A DNA stretch of 64,000 bases from positions 213,089 to 277,088 of the forward strand of contig NZ_KI913949.1 of assembly GCF_000332095.2 (NCBI RefSeq), read 5' to 3'. This document shows positions 32,463-41,424 of the stretch, piece by piece. Under the pieces are notes generated by a model, which worked only from the letters and a program-made list of their open reading frames with translations, had not been told where the DNA came from and made no database searches. Origin of the DNA: Leptolyngbya sp. PCC 6406 (lineage in GTDB: Bacteria; Cyanobacteriota; Cyanobacteriia; Phormidesmidales; Phormidesmidaceae). The stretch's first letter is position 1. Each line of letters starts with the position of its first letter. The translations under genes were made by a program, and so were the position numbers.

Positions 32463-34079
32463 CTATTCATCACGGGCCGTTCCAGGTTCCTGAGAAGCGG
32501 AGAGATCCTTAGGTAGAGGGGACTTCAGACGTTGGGCCTCTTGGCGCAGCGTCTCTAGGTAGTCTTCAGTATAGGTTTCAGAATCCTTATCTTCAGCAGG
32601 CGATGGCGCTGACGGTAACGGTGATGGAGGCCGCTGGTTCACAGGGGTTTTCAGGTGGCGGCGAAAGTCTTCGGCCCGCTGTTGAAGCTGGTTAAAGTAA
32701 TCAGTTTCGGCAATTTCTGCCACCTGGGTAATGACCTGTTCTTCATCAATTTCGATTTTGATCCTGAGAAAGTTTTTTACCTGGCGATAGACCGCCTGAC
32801 CATAGGCGCTGCGATTAAAACGATCTACGAGGAGCACACCACCAGCAGCGATAGCCCCATTCAGGGCGGCGGGGACAAGGGGAATCCACCCGCCCTCTAG
32901 GAAGAGGAGAAAGCTGATGCCGTACAGGCTACCCCCGAGGGCAATTGCCCCTAGGCTAAACCATAGGGGGCGGCGCACGTAACCGGCCAACGCCGCCCCA
33001 GTCAGCCCCCAGAGTAGAATCCAGGCACTCTCACCCCACATCCCCCAGCTCCATATTTGCGATCGCGCATCCAGTACCGCACTGAGGAGTTGACTGGTGG
33101 CTTGGGCATGGATGATCACTCCGGGCAGGGTTTGACTATCGTCAAGGCTACCGCTGTAGGGAGTATAGAAGTTGTCCTTGGCCTCCGGCGTGGTGGCACC
33201 AATCAGCACAATGCGATCGCGGATCTGCTCTGGGGGCACAGCCCCAGCCAACAGATCCCCCAGACTCACCTGGGGGATAGCCTCCGTCACCCCACGGTAG
33301 TTCAGCATGATCTGGTAACCGGCGGTATCCACCCCTTGGTAGCCCCCCATGTTCCCCTCTAGACGCGGAATCACGGTATCCCCCAAGCGTAATTCTCCAG
33401 TTTCTGTTTGCTCCAGCTCGATACCCTCCTGCCTCAGGTAGGCTAGGGCAAGTTGCAGACCGAGGGAAAATAGGAGATTTCCAGAGGTATTGCATAGGTG
33501 TGTTCCGGTACTATTTGCCCCATTAGGGGGCGCAGCAACAATCAGGTTTCGCCGTAGGATCCCCCCCCGATCCACCACCAGATCGGAGAAGCCCACCTGC
33601 TCAGGAAGAGCATTAGGGGGGGGAGCCACGCCGCTATTGTCACCGCTGCTAATTTTACAAACGGTAAACACGCGATCGCTGCTGTTAAGAGCCGTCAAGA
33701 GCGCCTCACGACCTGCACCGATGGGGATATCCCGAAAAATATCCAAGCCGATCGCCCGAGGCTCCGCCGCCAGCAAAAGTGCGATCGCATCCGCTAGAGT
33801 CTGATCGGCTATGGGCCATTCCTGGCGACTCTGAACATCGGCCTCCGTCATCCCCACAATTAGGAGGCGATCGTCTGGCTCTAGGGCGGGGCGTAGTCGA
33901 ACAAAGTGATCGTAGGCAGCTAGTTCCAAGCCCTGAAGCAGCACGAGTCCTCGTCCCCCCAGCAGGCAGACACTTGCCGCCACTGTGGCGAGAAGGATCG
34001 GTTGACCCATGGTCGCTAGCCATTGAGTGATCTCCAACACCCAAGCAGAACGCCGACTCGGAAATTGGGGCAGAGCCAT
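32463..34079 (-). CDS. CHASE2-domain membrane sensor without output domain
   Basis: 538 residues from ATG 34079. One N-terminal transmembrane helix (about 23-45), an extracytoplasmic CHASE2 sensor (about 45-330; AAYDHFVRLRPALEPDDRLL then IVGMTEAD and RAIGLDIFRDIP), and three C-terminal transmembrane helices (about 350-430), followed by a short cytosolic tail with Pro/Ser-rich end. CHASE2 proteins usually carry a kinase, cyclase or GGDEF output; here none exists, a truncated form frequently found in cyanobacteria beside DUF928 genes. The DUF928 gene indeed starts divergently 130 bases away. Ligand unknown. Confidence 0.9.
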   Translation of the reverse strand: MALPQFPSRRSAWVLEITQWLATMGQPILLATVAASVCLLGGRGLVLLQGLELAAYDHFVRLRPALEPDDRLLIVGMTEADVQSRQEWPIADQTLADAIALLLAAEPRAIGLDIFRDIPIGAGREALLTALNSSDRVFTVCKISSGDNSGVAPPPNALPEQVGFSDLVVDRGGILRRNLIVAAPPNGANSTGTHLCNTSGNLLFSLGLQLALAYLRQEGIELEQTETGELRLGDTVIPRLEGNMGGYQGVDTAGYQIMLNYRGVTEAIPQVSLGDLLAGAVPPEQIRDRIVLIGATTPEAKDNFYTPYSGSLDDSQTLPGVIIHAQATSQLLSAVLDARSQIWSWGMWGESAWILLWGLTGAALAGYVRRPLWFSLGAIALGGSLYGISFLLFLEGGWIPLVPAALNGAIAAGGVLLVDRFNRSAYGQAVYRQVKNFLRIKIEIDEEQVITQVAEIAETDYFNQLQQRAEDFRRHLKTPVNQRPPSPLPSAPSPAEDKDSETYTEDYLETLRQEAQRLKSPLPKDLSASQEPGTARDE

Positions 34080-34209
34080 GTACTTCAATGCCTCAAAGGA
34101 CAGAAAACTACGTTACAGAAAAGAATCAAAATTTGATGACAAACTCAGGGATTTTACGGATCTAGGCTGTAGATCTATCGCAAGCGCATCGTCACTTCTT
34201 CTTAAAACC

Positions 34210-34974
34210 ATGAACGTTAACCGCCACTTGCAATCTACCCTATCCCTTAGCGTCTCATTGCTTATCCTAGGCGGCAGCTTCATACTGCCAACAGGGGCAG
34301 GATTGGCTCAGTCGCGCCAGGTTCAACTCAATCTGCCCAACCTCAGCGCTCCCGGCAATCGACAGTCGGGCGCAAGCCGCAGTGAGAGTTGTATAAGCCC
34401 AGAAGATTCCCTATCAGCTCTGATGCCGGCAAGTAATTACGGTCTGACGATCGAGGGATATCCCTCCTTCTTTTTCTACCTGCCTGAGATCAGTGCCCAG
34501 GTCGTGGAATTTGCCCTTTATAACGAAACCACAATGGAGCTGGTCTATGAAGGACGCTTTACCCCCCAAGGAGAAGCGGGCATTGTGAGTGTGACCCTGC
34601 CCAACAACGGCTTCCAAAAAGCTCTGGAAGTTGGACAATCCTACTTTTGGGGGTTCTCAGTGGTTTGTAATGTTGATGATCCCAGTAGCAGCATCGTGGT
34701 GGAGGGCACCCTCCGCCGGATTGAGCCTTCTGCCAGTTTGTCCGCCGCCTTAGATACGGCAACGCCCGAGACCTTACCCAGCATTTTGGCTGAGGCGGGA
34801 ATCTGGCATGATGCTTTGACGACCTCCGCTCCATTGGCAGCGAATGCCAATGGAGAAGCCTGGAAGGCTTTACTGGAGGCTGTGGATTTGGGAGATTTAA
34901 CGACGACCCCTTTGCTGTCTGGAGGCTTGATTGTGGAACCGACGCCGGTATCTAATGCAATCCGCGTAAACTAA
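34210..34974 (+). CDS. DUF928 protein, exported
   Basis: 254 residues from ATG 34210. Signal peptide (LSLSVSLLILGGSFILPTGA, cleavage near GLAQS) followed by the DUF928 domain: SALMPASNYGLTIEGYPSFF then FFYLPEISAQVVEFAL, and GQSYFWGFSVVCN with VEGTLRRIEPS. All are typical of this cyanobacterial periplasmic family of unknown role. It is divergently arranged with the CHASE2 gene, a recurring neighbourhood, so a shared envelope-signalling task is plausible but unproven. Confidence 0.9.
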   Translation: MNVNRHLQSTLSLSVSLLILGGSFILPTGAGLAQSRQVQLNLPNLSAPGNRQSGASRSESCISPEDSLSALMPASNYGLTIEGYPSFFFYLPEISAQVVEFALYNETTMELVYEGRFTPQGEAGIVSVTLPNNGFQKALEVGQSYFWGFSVVCNVDDPSSSIVVEGTLRRIEPSASLSAALDTATPETLPSILAEAGIWHDALTTSAPLAANANGEAWKALLEAVDLGDLTTTPLLSGGLIVEPTPVSNAIRVN

Positions 34975-35024
34975 AGACATAAAGTTATGTGTCTTCCCAT
35001 TCCTAGCTGGCCTAGGCTGTTGCC

Positions 35025-35924
35025 ATGTCCGTCGTCGCTGCCGTTTCCGTTGCTGACTGCACTTGGCCTTGGCAAGGGTTACCCATTCGCTATCAGGTGG
35101 CGGGGAGTGGGGGAATCTCCTTGGTGCTCATTCATGGGTTTGGAGCCTCTAGCGACCATTGGCGCAAAAATATTCCCGATCTAGCCCAAACCAATCGGGT
35201 CTATGCCCTTGACCTCCTAGGCTTTGGCAAATCGGTGAAGCCCTTTCCCGGTAATCCCCTGCCCTACACCTTTGAAACCTGGGGCCAACTGGTGGTGGAT
35301 TTTTGTCGGGAAGTGGTGGGGGAGACCGCTGTGTTGGTGGGCAACTCCATTGGTTGCATTGTGGCCATGCAGGCAGCGGTGATGGAGCCGAGTCAGGTGC
35401 ATGCGATCGCAATGCTGGACTGCTCGCTGCGGCTGCTTCACGATCGCAAGCGAGCCACCTTGCCCTGGTATCGCAGTGCCCCCACACCCCTAGTACAAAC
35501 CCTATTGGGGGTACCCCTCTTGGGTCGGTTCTTTTTTTCGCGGCTGGCGCGACCCCAAGTGATTCGTCGGGTGTTGACCCAAGCCTATGGCCGCCAGGAA
35601 GCAGTGACCGATGAACTGGTAAACCTGCTGCTGGCCCCAGCCCAGGATCCGGGGGCACCGGATGTCTTTCTGGCCTTTGTGCGCTATTCCCAAGGGCCAC
35701 TACCGGAGGATCTACTGCCCCAGTTGACCTGCCCCGTATTGATGCTGTGGGGAATGGAGGATCCTTGGGAACCCATTGATCTGGGACGAGAACTAGCCCA
35801 GGCAGCGGCTAGCGTGGAGTTTATTGCCCTAGCGGGGGTCGGCCATTGTCCCCAGGATGAAGCCCCCGAGGTGGTAAATCCGATCCTGCGCGATTGGGTG
35901 GCTAATTTGCCGATGAAATCCTCT
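35025..35924 (+). CDS. Alpha/beta-fold hydrolase
   Basis: 300 residues. Oxyanion HGFGASSDHWRKN near residue 36, nucleophile elbow VGNSIGCIVA (Ser near 109), acid in LMLWGMEDPWEP near 238, and catalytic His in GVGHCPQDEAPE near 267. The layout resembles chloroplast and cyanobacterial hydrolases of the pheophytinase/haloalkane-dehalogenase type, but the substrate is not known. The stop TAG (35925-35927) is also the terminal TAG of the repeat element that follows, so the 3-prime end of this gene coincides with the insertion point of a mobile repeat. Confidence 0.85.
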
Positions 35925-36059
35925 TAGTGCTCTGTCAAGCCTCAATTTGTAGGTTGGGTGCAGCGCTAGCGGAACCCAACATAGCCTACCGTTGTTGGGT
36001 TTCACTTCGTTTCACCCAACCTACGAGTATCCTCATCTTTAGTCTTGACGCTGCACTAG
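35924..36059. mobile_element. Family B MITE-like element, copy 1, between two convergent stop codons
   Basis: Termini TTAGTGCTCTGTCAAG and, in complement, CTAGTGCAGCGTCAAG. The internal GTAGGTTGGGTGCAGCGCTAGC / GTTGGGTTTCACTTCG palindromes recur in copy 2. The left TAG (35925-35927) is the stop codon of the hydrolase, and the right CTA (36056-36058) is the stop codon, on the minus strand, of the sugar transferase gene. Confidence 0.85.
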
Positions 36060-37054
36060 GCTGCCCCTGAGCGGTGGGTAAATAGGACCAAAACTGTCTT
36101 GAGGATGAGCTTGATATCGTAGAGCAGACTCCAGTTTTCCTGGTACTTCAGGTCTAGACGGATCACATCCTCAAAGCGCTTGATACTGGAACGCCCATTG
36201 ACCTGCCATTCGCCGGTCATTCCCGGTTTGACGTCCAGGCGCTGCCACTCCATCACCTCATAGTGATCCAGTTCATCGACGGTTGGGGGGCGAGTGCCTA
36301 CCAGACTCATATCTCCCTTGAGCACATTCCAGAACTGGGGCAATTCATCCAAACTGGTCTTGCGCAAAAATCGCCCCACCCGCGTAATGCGGGGGTCATT
36401 TTCATTCTTGAACAGGGGGCCTTCTACCTGATTTTCTACCTGATGCTTCATGCCTTCAGCATGCACCACCATGGATCGAAACTTCCAAATCCGAAAGCGA
36501 CGCCCCATCCAAGAACAGCGGATCTGACCAAATAGGATGGGTCCACCATCATCTAATTTAATTGCGATCGCAATGGGAATCGCCAGCACCGTTGTCAAAC
36601 CCAGCCCCACAATAGCCCCCACCACATCCATGGCCCGTTTGGTGCGGGAGGTCACGGAAGGATGGGGTGTGGGGATCGGTTTATCCGGGGCCTGGATTAT
36701 CACCTTCGGGGGCGGAGCTGCCGCTGTGGCGATGGTAAACACCTTATCTAAATCCGTCATAGCCAGGGTCATCATCACCTGGGGGCCGACCTTTTCTAGG
36801 CGCAACGCAGTCTTATGCTGCTCGCAGAGTCGGCGGCAGATTACCAGTGCTCCAATACCGCTGCTGTCTACAAAGGTCGTCTGGCTGAAATCCAGAAAGA
36901 GCTTTTCGAGTTGGGGTCTCTGGTCGAGGAGTGTTTGGCAGGTTTGGCGAAATGCCATCGCCTCAGTCACGGTAAAGACAGGAGGAATGGGGAGCACACA
37001 GTGACGGTCAGAACACAGGGGCTGCATCGGGAGGAATTCCTCATCTAGCGACAT
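36056..37054 (-). CDS. STAS domain fused to undecaprenyl-phosphate sugar transferase
   Basis: 332 residues. Residues about 15-115 are a STAS (anti-sigma-factor-antagonist) domain with [20 protein letters not shown] carrying the phosphorylatable Ser. A linker with Pro residues leads to a transmembrane helix (about 150-175, [20 protein letters not shown]) and the WcaJ/PglC-type catalytic region: [48 protein letters not shown]. These enzymes start exopolysaccharide repeats by moving a hexose-1-phosphate onto the polyprenyl carrier. The fusion suggests that a phosphorylation-dependent partner-switch signal gates polysaccharide initiation. GGAG lies 7 bases before ATG. Confidence 0.92.
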   Translation of the reverse strand: MSLDEEFLPMQPLCSDRHCVLPIPPVFTVTEAMAFRQTCQTLLDQRPQLEKLFLDFSQTTFVDSSGIGALVICRRLCEQHKTALRLEKVGPQVMMTLAMTDLDKVFTIATAAAPPPKVIIQAPDKPIPTPHPSVTSRTKRAMDVVGAIVGLGLTTVLAIPIAIAIKLDDGGPILFGQIRCSWMGRRFRIWKFRSMVVHAEGMKHQVENQVEGPLFKNENDPRITRVGRFLRKTSLDELPQFWNVLKGDMSLVGTRPPTVDELDHYEVMEWQRLDVKPGMTGEWQVNGRSSIKRFEDVIRLDLKYQENWSLLYDIKLILKTVLVLFTHRSGAA

Positions 37055-37315
37055 ATGAGGCTCCAGAACCAGAGTGGACAGAGAGAGGAAGAATCGGAAT
37101 AAACGCCATGGGATTTTTACGACGGGGATACCAGCCAGGGCCGAGGCTGGAGACCGATGATGCGATCTCTAGGCTACCTGCCAGAATAGCTTGCCTGCAT
37201 TCTCGGCATCACCGGTAGCTTGCCCAGCTTGCCGAGGGCACAGGATGCAACCCTAGGGTCGGCTGCGAAAGCGGAGAATCTCGGCAAAGGGGTGACCTGT
37301 GGACAGGTCGGGGGC

Positions 37316-37321
37316 TATAAT
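37316..37321 (+). promoter_or_regulatory. Likely promoter -10 box of tRNA-Ser
   Basis: TATAAT at 37316-37321, with GTGACC (weak -35) 18 bases upstream at 37292-37297. The start is expected near 37328, about 29 bases before the mature tRNA. Confidence 0.55.
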
Positions 37322-37356
37322 AACCAAGCCAATTGAATACCAACTCTTTTTGACGT

Positions 37357-37446
37357 GGAAGCGTGGCTGAGCGGTTGAAAGCGCCTCCCTGCTAAGGAGG
37401 TAGGGGAGTAAACCTTCCCTCGAGGGTTCGAATCCCTCCGCTTCCG
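37357..37446 (+). tRNA. tRNA-Ser (GCT)
   Basis: 90 bases, class II. Acceptor GGAAGCG / CGCTTCC, anticodon loop CTGCTAA (GCT), long variable arm (TAGGGGAGTAAACCTTCCCTC), T arm GAGGGTTCGAATCCCTC, discriminator G typical of tRNA-Ser. Confidence 0.97.
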
Positions 37447-37457
37447 TCAATGGATTA

Positions 37458-37500
37458 ACTTTTAGGGGCGTTGCTGTTTTGCAGCAGCGCCCCTAAAAGT
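37458..37500 (+). terminator. Hairpin after tRNA-Ser
   Basis: ACTTTTAGGGGCGTTGCTG (37458-37476) pairs with CAGCAGCGCCCCTAAAAGT (37482-37500) with one G-U pair. Flanking T/A runs on both sides would allow bidirectional termination. The next 160 bases hold no gene. Confidence 0.7.
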
Positions 37501-37660
37501 GTTCTGCCTCAATCCCTGTTGGTCCGGATCTGAGCAGGACTCAAGTCGGGAATTACAGCCCAAACGGGCCTACCCAAGATTTGAGGGAGACGACCTAGGG
37601 GCTATGGACACCTATGGAAGAAGTCTGCCTACATGGAAATTGTATTTCCTCAGAGAAAAG

Positions 37661-38308
37661 CTAGCGTTGATCGCGGGGTAGCGGTAAGCCCTGGCGCTGT
37701 CGGCGACGGTAGATCAGCTCTAGCTGTCCCCCAGATTCTTGAATGAAAGCCCGTTGGCGGCGGTAGAGTCCCTGAAAGAGGTTGGCAAACACCAGGGTGA
37801 CAATAGCAACCGTCAACCCCGCTGCCGTTGAGATCAGCGCATCCCCAATTCCTACGGTGACCCCGAGGGCACGATCGCTGTCAATGGCCCCCGGTTGGAA
37901 GGCTCCCAGGGATTGAATTAATCCTAAAACTGTTCCCAATAGGCCCAGCAGCGGGGCAATTCCCACGATAGTGTCTAGAACCGTGGAAAATCGTTTGAGT
38001 ATAGGCAGCTCTGCCTGGGCCGCGCTTTCCAAGGCTAGACGAAACTCCTCTGGCGTGGCTTCTGACAGGGTTAAGGCGGCTAGGAAAATCCGGGCAGCAG
38101 GGAGATCTCGGTGCTGCTGGAGCTTGACCAAGGCTGGCTCGGGGCTGTAGCTGTAGCTCTCAATCACCGCACGAATTAAGGGTCGCTGCCGCCGTATCAG
38201 CCGACCCCAAAACCAAAGCCGTTCCACAATCAGTGTCGTCGCTACCAGAGACACCCCCAGCAGTGGGATCATTACCCATCCGCCCCCGAGTCCACCCGCT
38301 GCCCCCAT
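37661..38308 (-). CDS. MotA/TolQ/ExbB proton-channel family protein
   Basis: 215 residues with three transmembrane helices: about 10-28 (VMIPLLGVSLVATTLIVERL), about 110-130 (DTIVGIAPLLGLLGTVLGLI) and about 148-172 (VGIGDALISTAAGLTVAIVT). The conserved Ala/Gly/Thr face (PLLGLLGTVLG, ALISTAAGL) identifies the ExbB/TolQ class that couples proton flow to energise outer-membrane transport or envelope tasks. It normally works with an ExbD/TolR partner, but none is adjacent on this strand, so the partner must be elsewhere. C-terminal tail basic. Confidence 0.92.
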   Translation of the reverse strand: MGAAGGLGGGWVMIPLLGVSLVATTLIVERLWFWGRLIRRQRPLIRAVIESYSYSPEPALVKLQQHRDLPAARIFLAALTLSEATPEEFRLALESAAQAELPILKRFSTVLDTIVGIAPLLGLLGTVLGLIQSLGAFQPGAIDSDRALGVTVGIGDALISTAAGLTVAIVTLVFANLFQGLYRRQRAFIQESGGQLELIYRRRQRQGLPLPRDQR

Positions 38309-38409
38309 GGCGTCCCTTCCTCTAGCGTACGCCGTTCATCATAGATGTTGCGGGGGATAGGATGTTGCGGGGGTGTCTTGTTTCCCGATGGTGGCCTACT
38401 AAATCTTGC

Positions 38410-38448
38410 CCAAGTCCATAAGTGGAGTTTCCCCACTTATGGACTTGG
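38410..38448. repeat. 16-bp perfect inverted repeat
   Basis: CCAAGTCCATAAGTGG (38410-38425) and its exact complement (38433-38448) with a 7-base loop, in the short gap between the ExbB-like and DUF2993 genes. It may act as a terminator for the upstream minus-strand gene, but no T run is seen. Confidence 0.75.
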
Positions 38449-38571
38449 TATAGCTCTAAGTCGGTAGGCTCAATTATCTTGTAGACATCTTGTAGACAGG
38501 TTTGGACTTCGCTCAACCCTAAAACCCTTGCCAGATAAAGAGTCTAGCTGATTGAGCGGCGTCGTTCCTGA

Positions 38572-39372
38572 CTACATCATGCCGGGGAAATGTTCGACCT
38601 GGGCATAGCCGCTGAAGACTAGATTTTGCCCTTGGGTTTCAAGGCGATTCAGCCGTAGCGTAATGCCATCCAGGTCAAAGCGATCCAGGTCCACCATGCC
38701 ATTTAGCACCTCCAGCAGGGCGTTACTCAACAGCTTCGATAGAGGCCGGACCGACTCTGGCATGGATGCCACATCCGCCTCGGCGTTGGTAAAGGTGAGG
38801 CGGCGGCGCTTTTGCACTTCCAGGGTGGCCTGAAGGCATAGGGGCACATTGTCCCGATTGGGCAAATCCGTCACCGCCGCCACTACGACCCGCTGTTGGG
38901 GCAGAAGGGTGACATTCACGTCGCGAAAGGTGACGGGTTCGCCACCAGACAGGGCGGTCAGCTCTGGGTTTTCCAGGTTTGATAGGCGGGGTTTCACCAG
39001 TTCCGCCTCAAAGGCCCGATTAATGGCCTCCTCCGTTAGCACCACATGAGCAATAGCCTGGGTGGGCTGCTTGAGGCGAATTTTGCCCGCCAAAAGCGCC
39101 CCCATGTCAATGGCAACGGTATCGGTTTCAAAGGTCATCTCCGCCGTATAAAACTCTCGACGGATGACTAAGTCATGGCCGTGCATCTTAAAACTATCGA
39201 TGGTGCCCTGGAGCAGCTTGCTAGGAGGGGAACAGCGAATTTCAACCTCTAGCCCTCCGGCTTGGCTGAATAGCTGACGTAGGGACTGGGTAGCTACGGC
39301 GTTGAGCATTCGCTCTCCCACATCCCCTTGTCTAGAGCCAGAAAGACCTGGCAGACGGCCTAGCATAGGCAC
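38572..39372 (-). CDS. DUF2993 (LmeA-like) protein
   Basis: 266 residues with the DUF2993 pattern: VEIRCSPPSKLLQGTIDSFK near 48-67, then FETDTVAIDMGALLAGKIRL and late DLDRFDLDGITLRLNRL. No convincing signal peptide. The fold is thought to be a tubular lipid-binding type related to LmeA, and members are common in cyanobacteria, where they may act in membrane lipid or polysaccharide biogenesis. The start is either GTG 39372 (GGAG nine bases upstream) or ATG 39366. Single gene. Confidence 0.88.
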   Translation of the reverse strand: MPMLGRLPGLSGSRQGDVGERMLNAVATQSLRQLFSQAGGLEVEIRCSPPSKLLQGTIDSFKMHGHDLVIRREFYTAEMTFETDTVAIDMGALLAGKIRLKQPTQAIAHVVLTEEAINRAFEAELVKPRLSNLENPELTALSGGEPVTFRDVNVTLLPQQRVVVAAVTDLPNRDNVPLCLQATLEVQKRRRLTFTNAEADVASMPESVRPLSKLLSNALLEVLNGMVDLDRFDLDGITLRLNRLETQGQNLVFSGYAQVEHFPGMM

Positions 39373-39445
39373 TAAAAGCTCCGATGGTTCTCTCTAGTTG
39401 TAACAAAATGTAAACCACTTCGACAAAAGCTGGGCCTAGAATTTT

Positions 39446-40255
39446 CTAGCTCGGGGACCGTAGGGGCAAGGATTGGGGCAGGCAATCGGCTCGCTCTAGG
39501 AGATCTGCCAGACTCACAGCCTGCTCTAGCAGGGCTCCATGGCCGCTATGGGGCAGGTGCCCAATGCAGGCATTGGGCAGGAGGCGACCCAGGCGTAGGG
39601 CTTCAGCATGGGAGGGCAGGAGGCGATCGCGATCGCTGGCTAAGAGCACCGTGGGCATGGTCAAGGCTTGGAATCCCTCAGGGTTGGGATTGAACTCTTG
39701 TAGCATGGACAGTCGCCACGCCACACAGTCTTGGGGCACAGAGCGTACTGCGTTAATCAACATCCGCTGGACCTCGGGGGTGATGCGATCAAAGGCGGCG
39801 AGTAATTGCAGTGCGATCGCACCCGAACCGTGGAAAAGCCAGTCTGGAACCAGTGCAGCGGCCTGTCCAGCCCAACGACACCATACCTGGTGCCGCAGGG
39901 CCGAGGCCGAATTCAGTAGGATAAGCCGATGCACAATGTCCGGAGCCGTCAGGGCCATCTGGAGACCGAGGCAAGCGCCGTAGGATTCCCCCATGAGATA
40001 CAACGGACGGCGATCCAGAATCGGCTGTACCTGGGCCAAAACCGCCGTTGCCAGATCGGGCCAGCTCTGACGATTCCCCATCGGAATCTGCACACAGCGG
40101 AGGTCAAAATGCGGCTCTAGGGCCGAGACTTGGGGCGCTAACAGTTGTCCTGTGCCATCTAGACCCGGTACATAGAGAAACAGGGGTAGGTCGGGCCGGG
40201 GGTCAACAGGGGCCAGGAGAGCGGGACAATCCCTATCCGTAGTATTGATCCCCAT
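39446..40255 (-). CDS. Alpha/beta hydrolase similar to the esterase half of phytyl ester synthases
   Basis: 269 residues from ATG 40255. LFLYVPGLDGTGQLLAPQVS near 28, nucleophile elbow MGESYGACLGLQMAL, the acid block LLASDRDRLLPSHAEALRLG and the late His in SGHGALLEQAVSLADLLERA all match the N-terminal esterase domain of plant PES1/PES2, which make phytyl and acyl esters. It starts only two bases after the stop of the upstream acyltransferase gene, which corresponds to the second domain of those proteins. Together they look like a split version of the plant enzyme, transferring acyl groups to phytol, diacylglycerol or plastoquinol. Substrate is inferred, not shown. Confidence 0.78.
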   Translation of the reverse strand: MGINTTDRDCPALLAPVDPRPDLPLFLYVPGLDGTGQLLAPQVSALEPHFDLRCVQIPMGNRQSWPDLATAVLAQVQPILDRRPLYLMGESYGACLGLQMALTAPDIVHRLILLNSASALRHQVWCRWAGQAAALVPDWLFHGSGAIALQLLAAFDRITPEVQRMLINAVRSVPQDCVAWRLSMLQEFNPNPEGFQALTMPTVLLASDRDRLLPSHAEALRLGRLLPNACIGHLPHSGHGALLEQAVSLADLLERADCLPQSLPLRSPS

Positions 40256-40257
40256 TC

Positions 40258-41010
40258 CTAGACCTGCCCCTGCTGTAAGAGACCATGGACTCGCCGCCAG
40301 CAACGATCCGTTAGATCTCGGGCTAGTCCAGCGCCCCGTCGCCCTCGATACTGTTGGCGCTCCGCTGCCGTGACCCACACCGGATCGCCAATGCGCACCT
40401 CTACCCGGCGATAGACCAAGACCGGGTGCCCCCCCGCCTGCTGAAACAGGGGCTCGGTGGGGTCAAACCAACTCAGCAGTCGTAGGGGAATCGGGGACTC
40501 GAACCCCTGTTCTGCGGAAACTAGGGCCACGGGCAGTAGAGCTACCTTATCCACCGGAGCCCGCAGCGCCAAATGGGCAAAGCCCCGATGAAAGGGATTC
40601 ACCTGCCGGGGAGCTTGCAATTTCACCATGGGTTGAGCCCCCTCTGGAAAAATGCCGATGGTCCGGTGTTGCTGCATTTGCTGCATGGCCCAGCGGAAAA
40701 AAGGGCCTTGGCGGCGGTGAGGCGTATCTAGGGGAAAGGCCCCAAAGCGATCTACCACATCTCGCAGTAGAGGCACATTGGCCATGTAGTGATGGCAAGC
40801 AAAGGCAATGGGTTGGTGCAGAGCAGTCATCAGCACTGGGACATCAATCAGGCTGCGATGATTGCTCACCACCAGTAGAGGCATTCCAAGGGGAATATGG
40901 GTCCGACCAAACACCCGTACCTGTGTCCCCATCACCTGCAAGAGTTGTCGGGATAGGGTGAGAGGATCTTCTAACTCGGGCCATAGTGGTAGGGGTGCAA
41001 GGGCGACCAT
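40258..41010 (-). CDS. LPLAT/DGAT-like acyltransferase (phytyl ester synthase-like)
   Basis: 250 residues of the lysophospholipid acyltransferase superfamily. The catalytic NHRSLID (Hx4D) is near residue 51, and the acyl-acceptor-binding block IGIFPEGAQP near residue 118. The pattern with FACHHYMANVPLLRDVVDRF, then GFAHLALRAPVDKVALLPVA and the fairly short length fit the DGAT2/PES acyltransferase domain as well as PlsC. Because the esterase-like gene starts two bases downstream, I favour a phytyl-ester or triacylglycerol-forming function over glycerol-3-phosphate pathway PlsC; both remain possible. Confidence 0.8.
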   Translation of the reverse strand: MVALAPLPLWPELEDPLTLSRQLLQVMGTQVRVFGRTHIPLGMPLLVVSNHRSLIDVPVLMTALHQPIAFACHHYMANVPLLRDVVDRFGAFPLDTPHRRQGPFFRWAMQQMQQHRTIGIFPEGAQPMVKLQAPRQVNPFHRGFAHLALRAPVDKVALLPVALVSAEQGFESPIPLRLLSWFDPTEPLFQQAGGHPVLVYRRVEVRIGDPVWVTAAERQQYRGRRGAGLARDLTDRCWRRVHGLLQQGQV

Positions 41011-41424
41011 AAACGCGAAATCAGTAGGTTTACATTCCTTTACGGTAGCCTATCCCATCCTAGGGCGAGAATTCCCCGACCGTTGTTTTGGCTTAGCCAT
41101 GGTTCAGTTATGGCCCCGTTGGGGGTTTATTCAGTTGGTAGGAGTTGACGGAGAACATAAATAAAATCTGCATTTTCTAGAGGATGGTTGCACCAATTCC
41201 CAGGACTCCCAACGACGATGCATCCAGATGGAGGCGGCAGAAATCTCTGCTCAATCGTGCTGTCTCTCCAGAAAAATTGCTGCCTTCCCCAGAGATGGAG
41301 GAAGAGAATTTAGGGGGTGTATTTTGTCAGGTCCAAAGCTGCCGTTAAGAACCACGCGATCGCAAAATCCCTGCTGTATGATTGGGGACATCAATTAGGA
41401 GATCTTTAAGACATCGCCTTTTAT
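41011..41424. other. Intergenic region between acyltransferase and metG
   Basis: Neither strand contains a credible gene. One TTGACG at about 41147 is a possible -35 element, but no well-spaced -10 is visible. The AGGAG at about 41397 is too far (about 24 bases) from the metG ATG to serve as its ribosome site. Confidence 0.4.
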
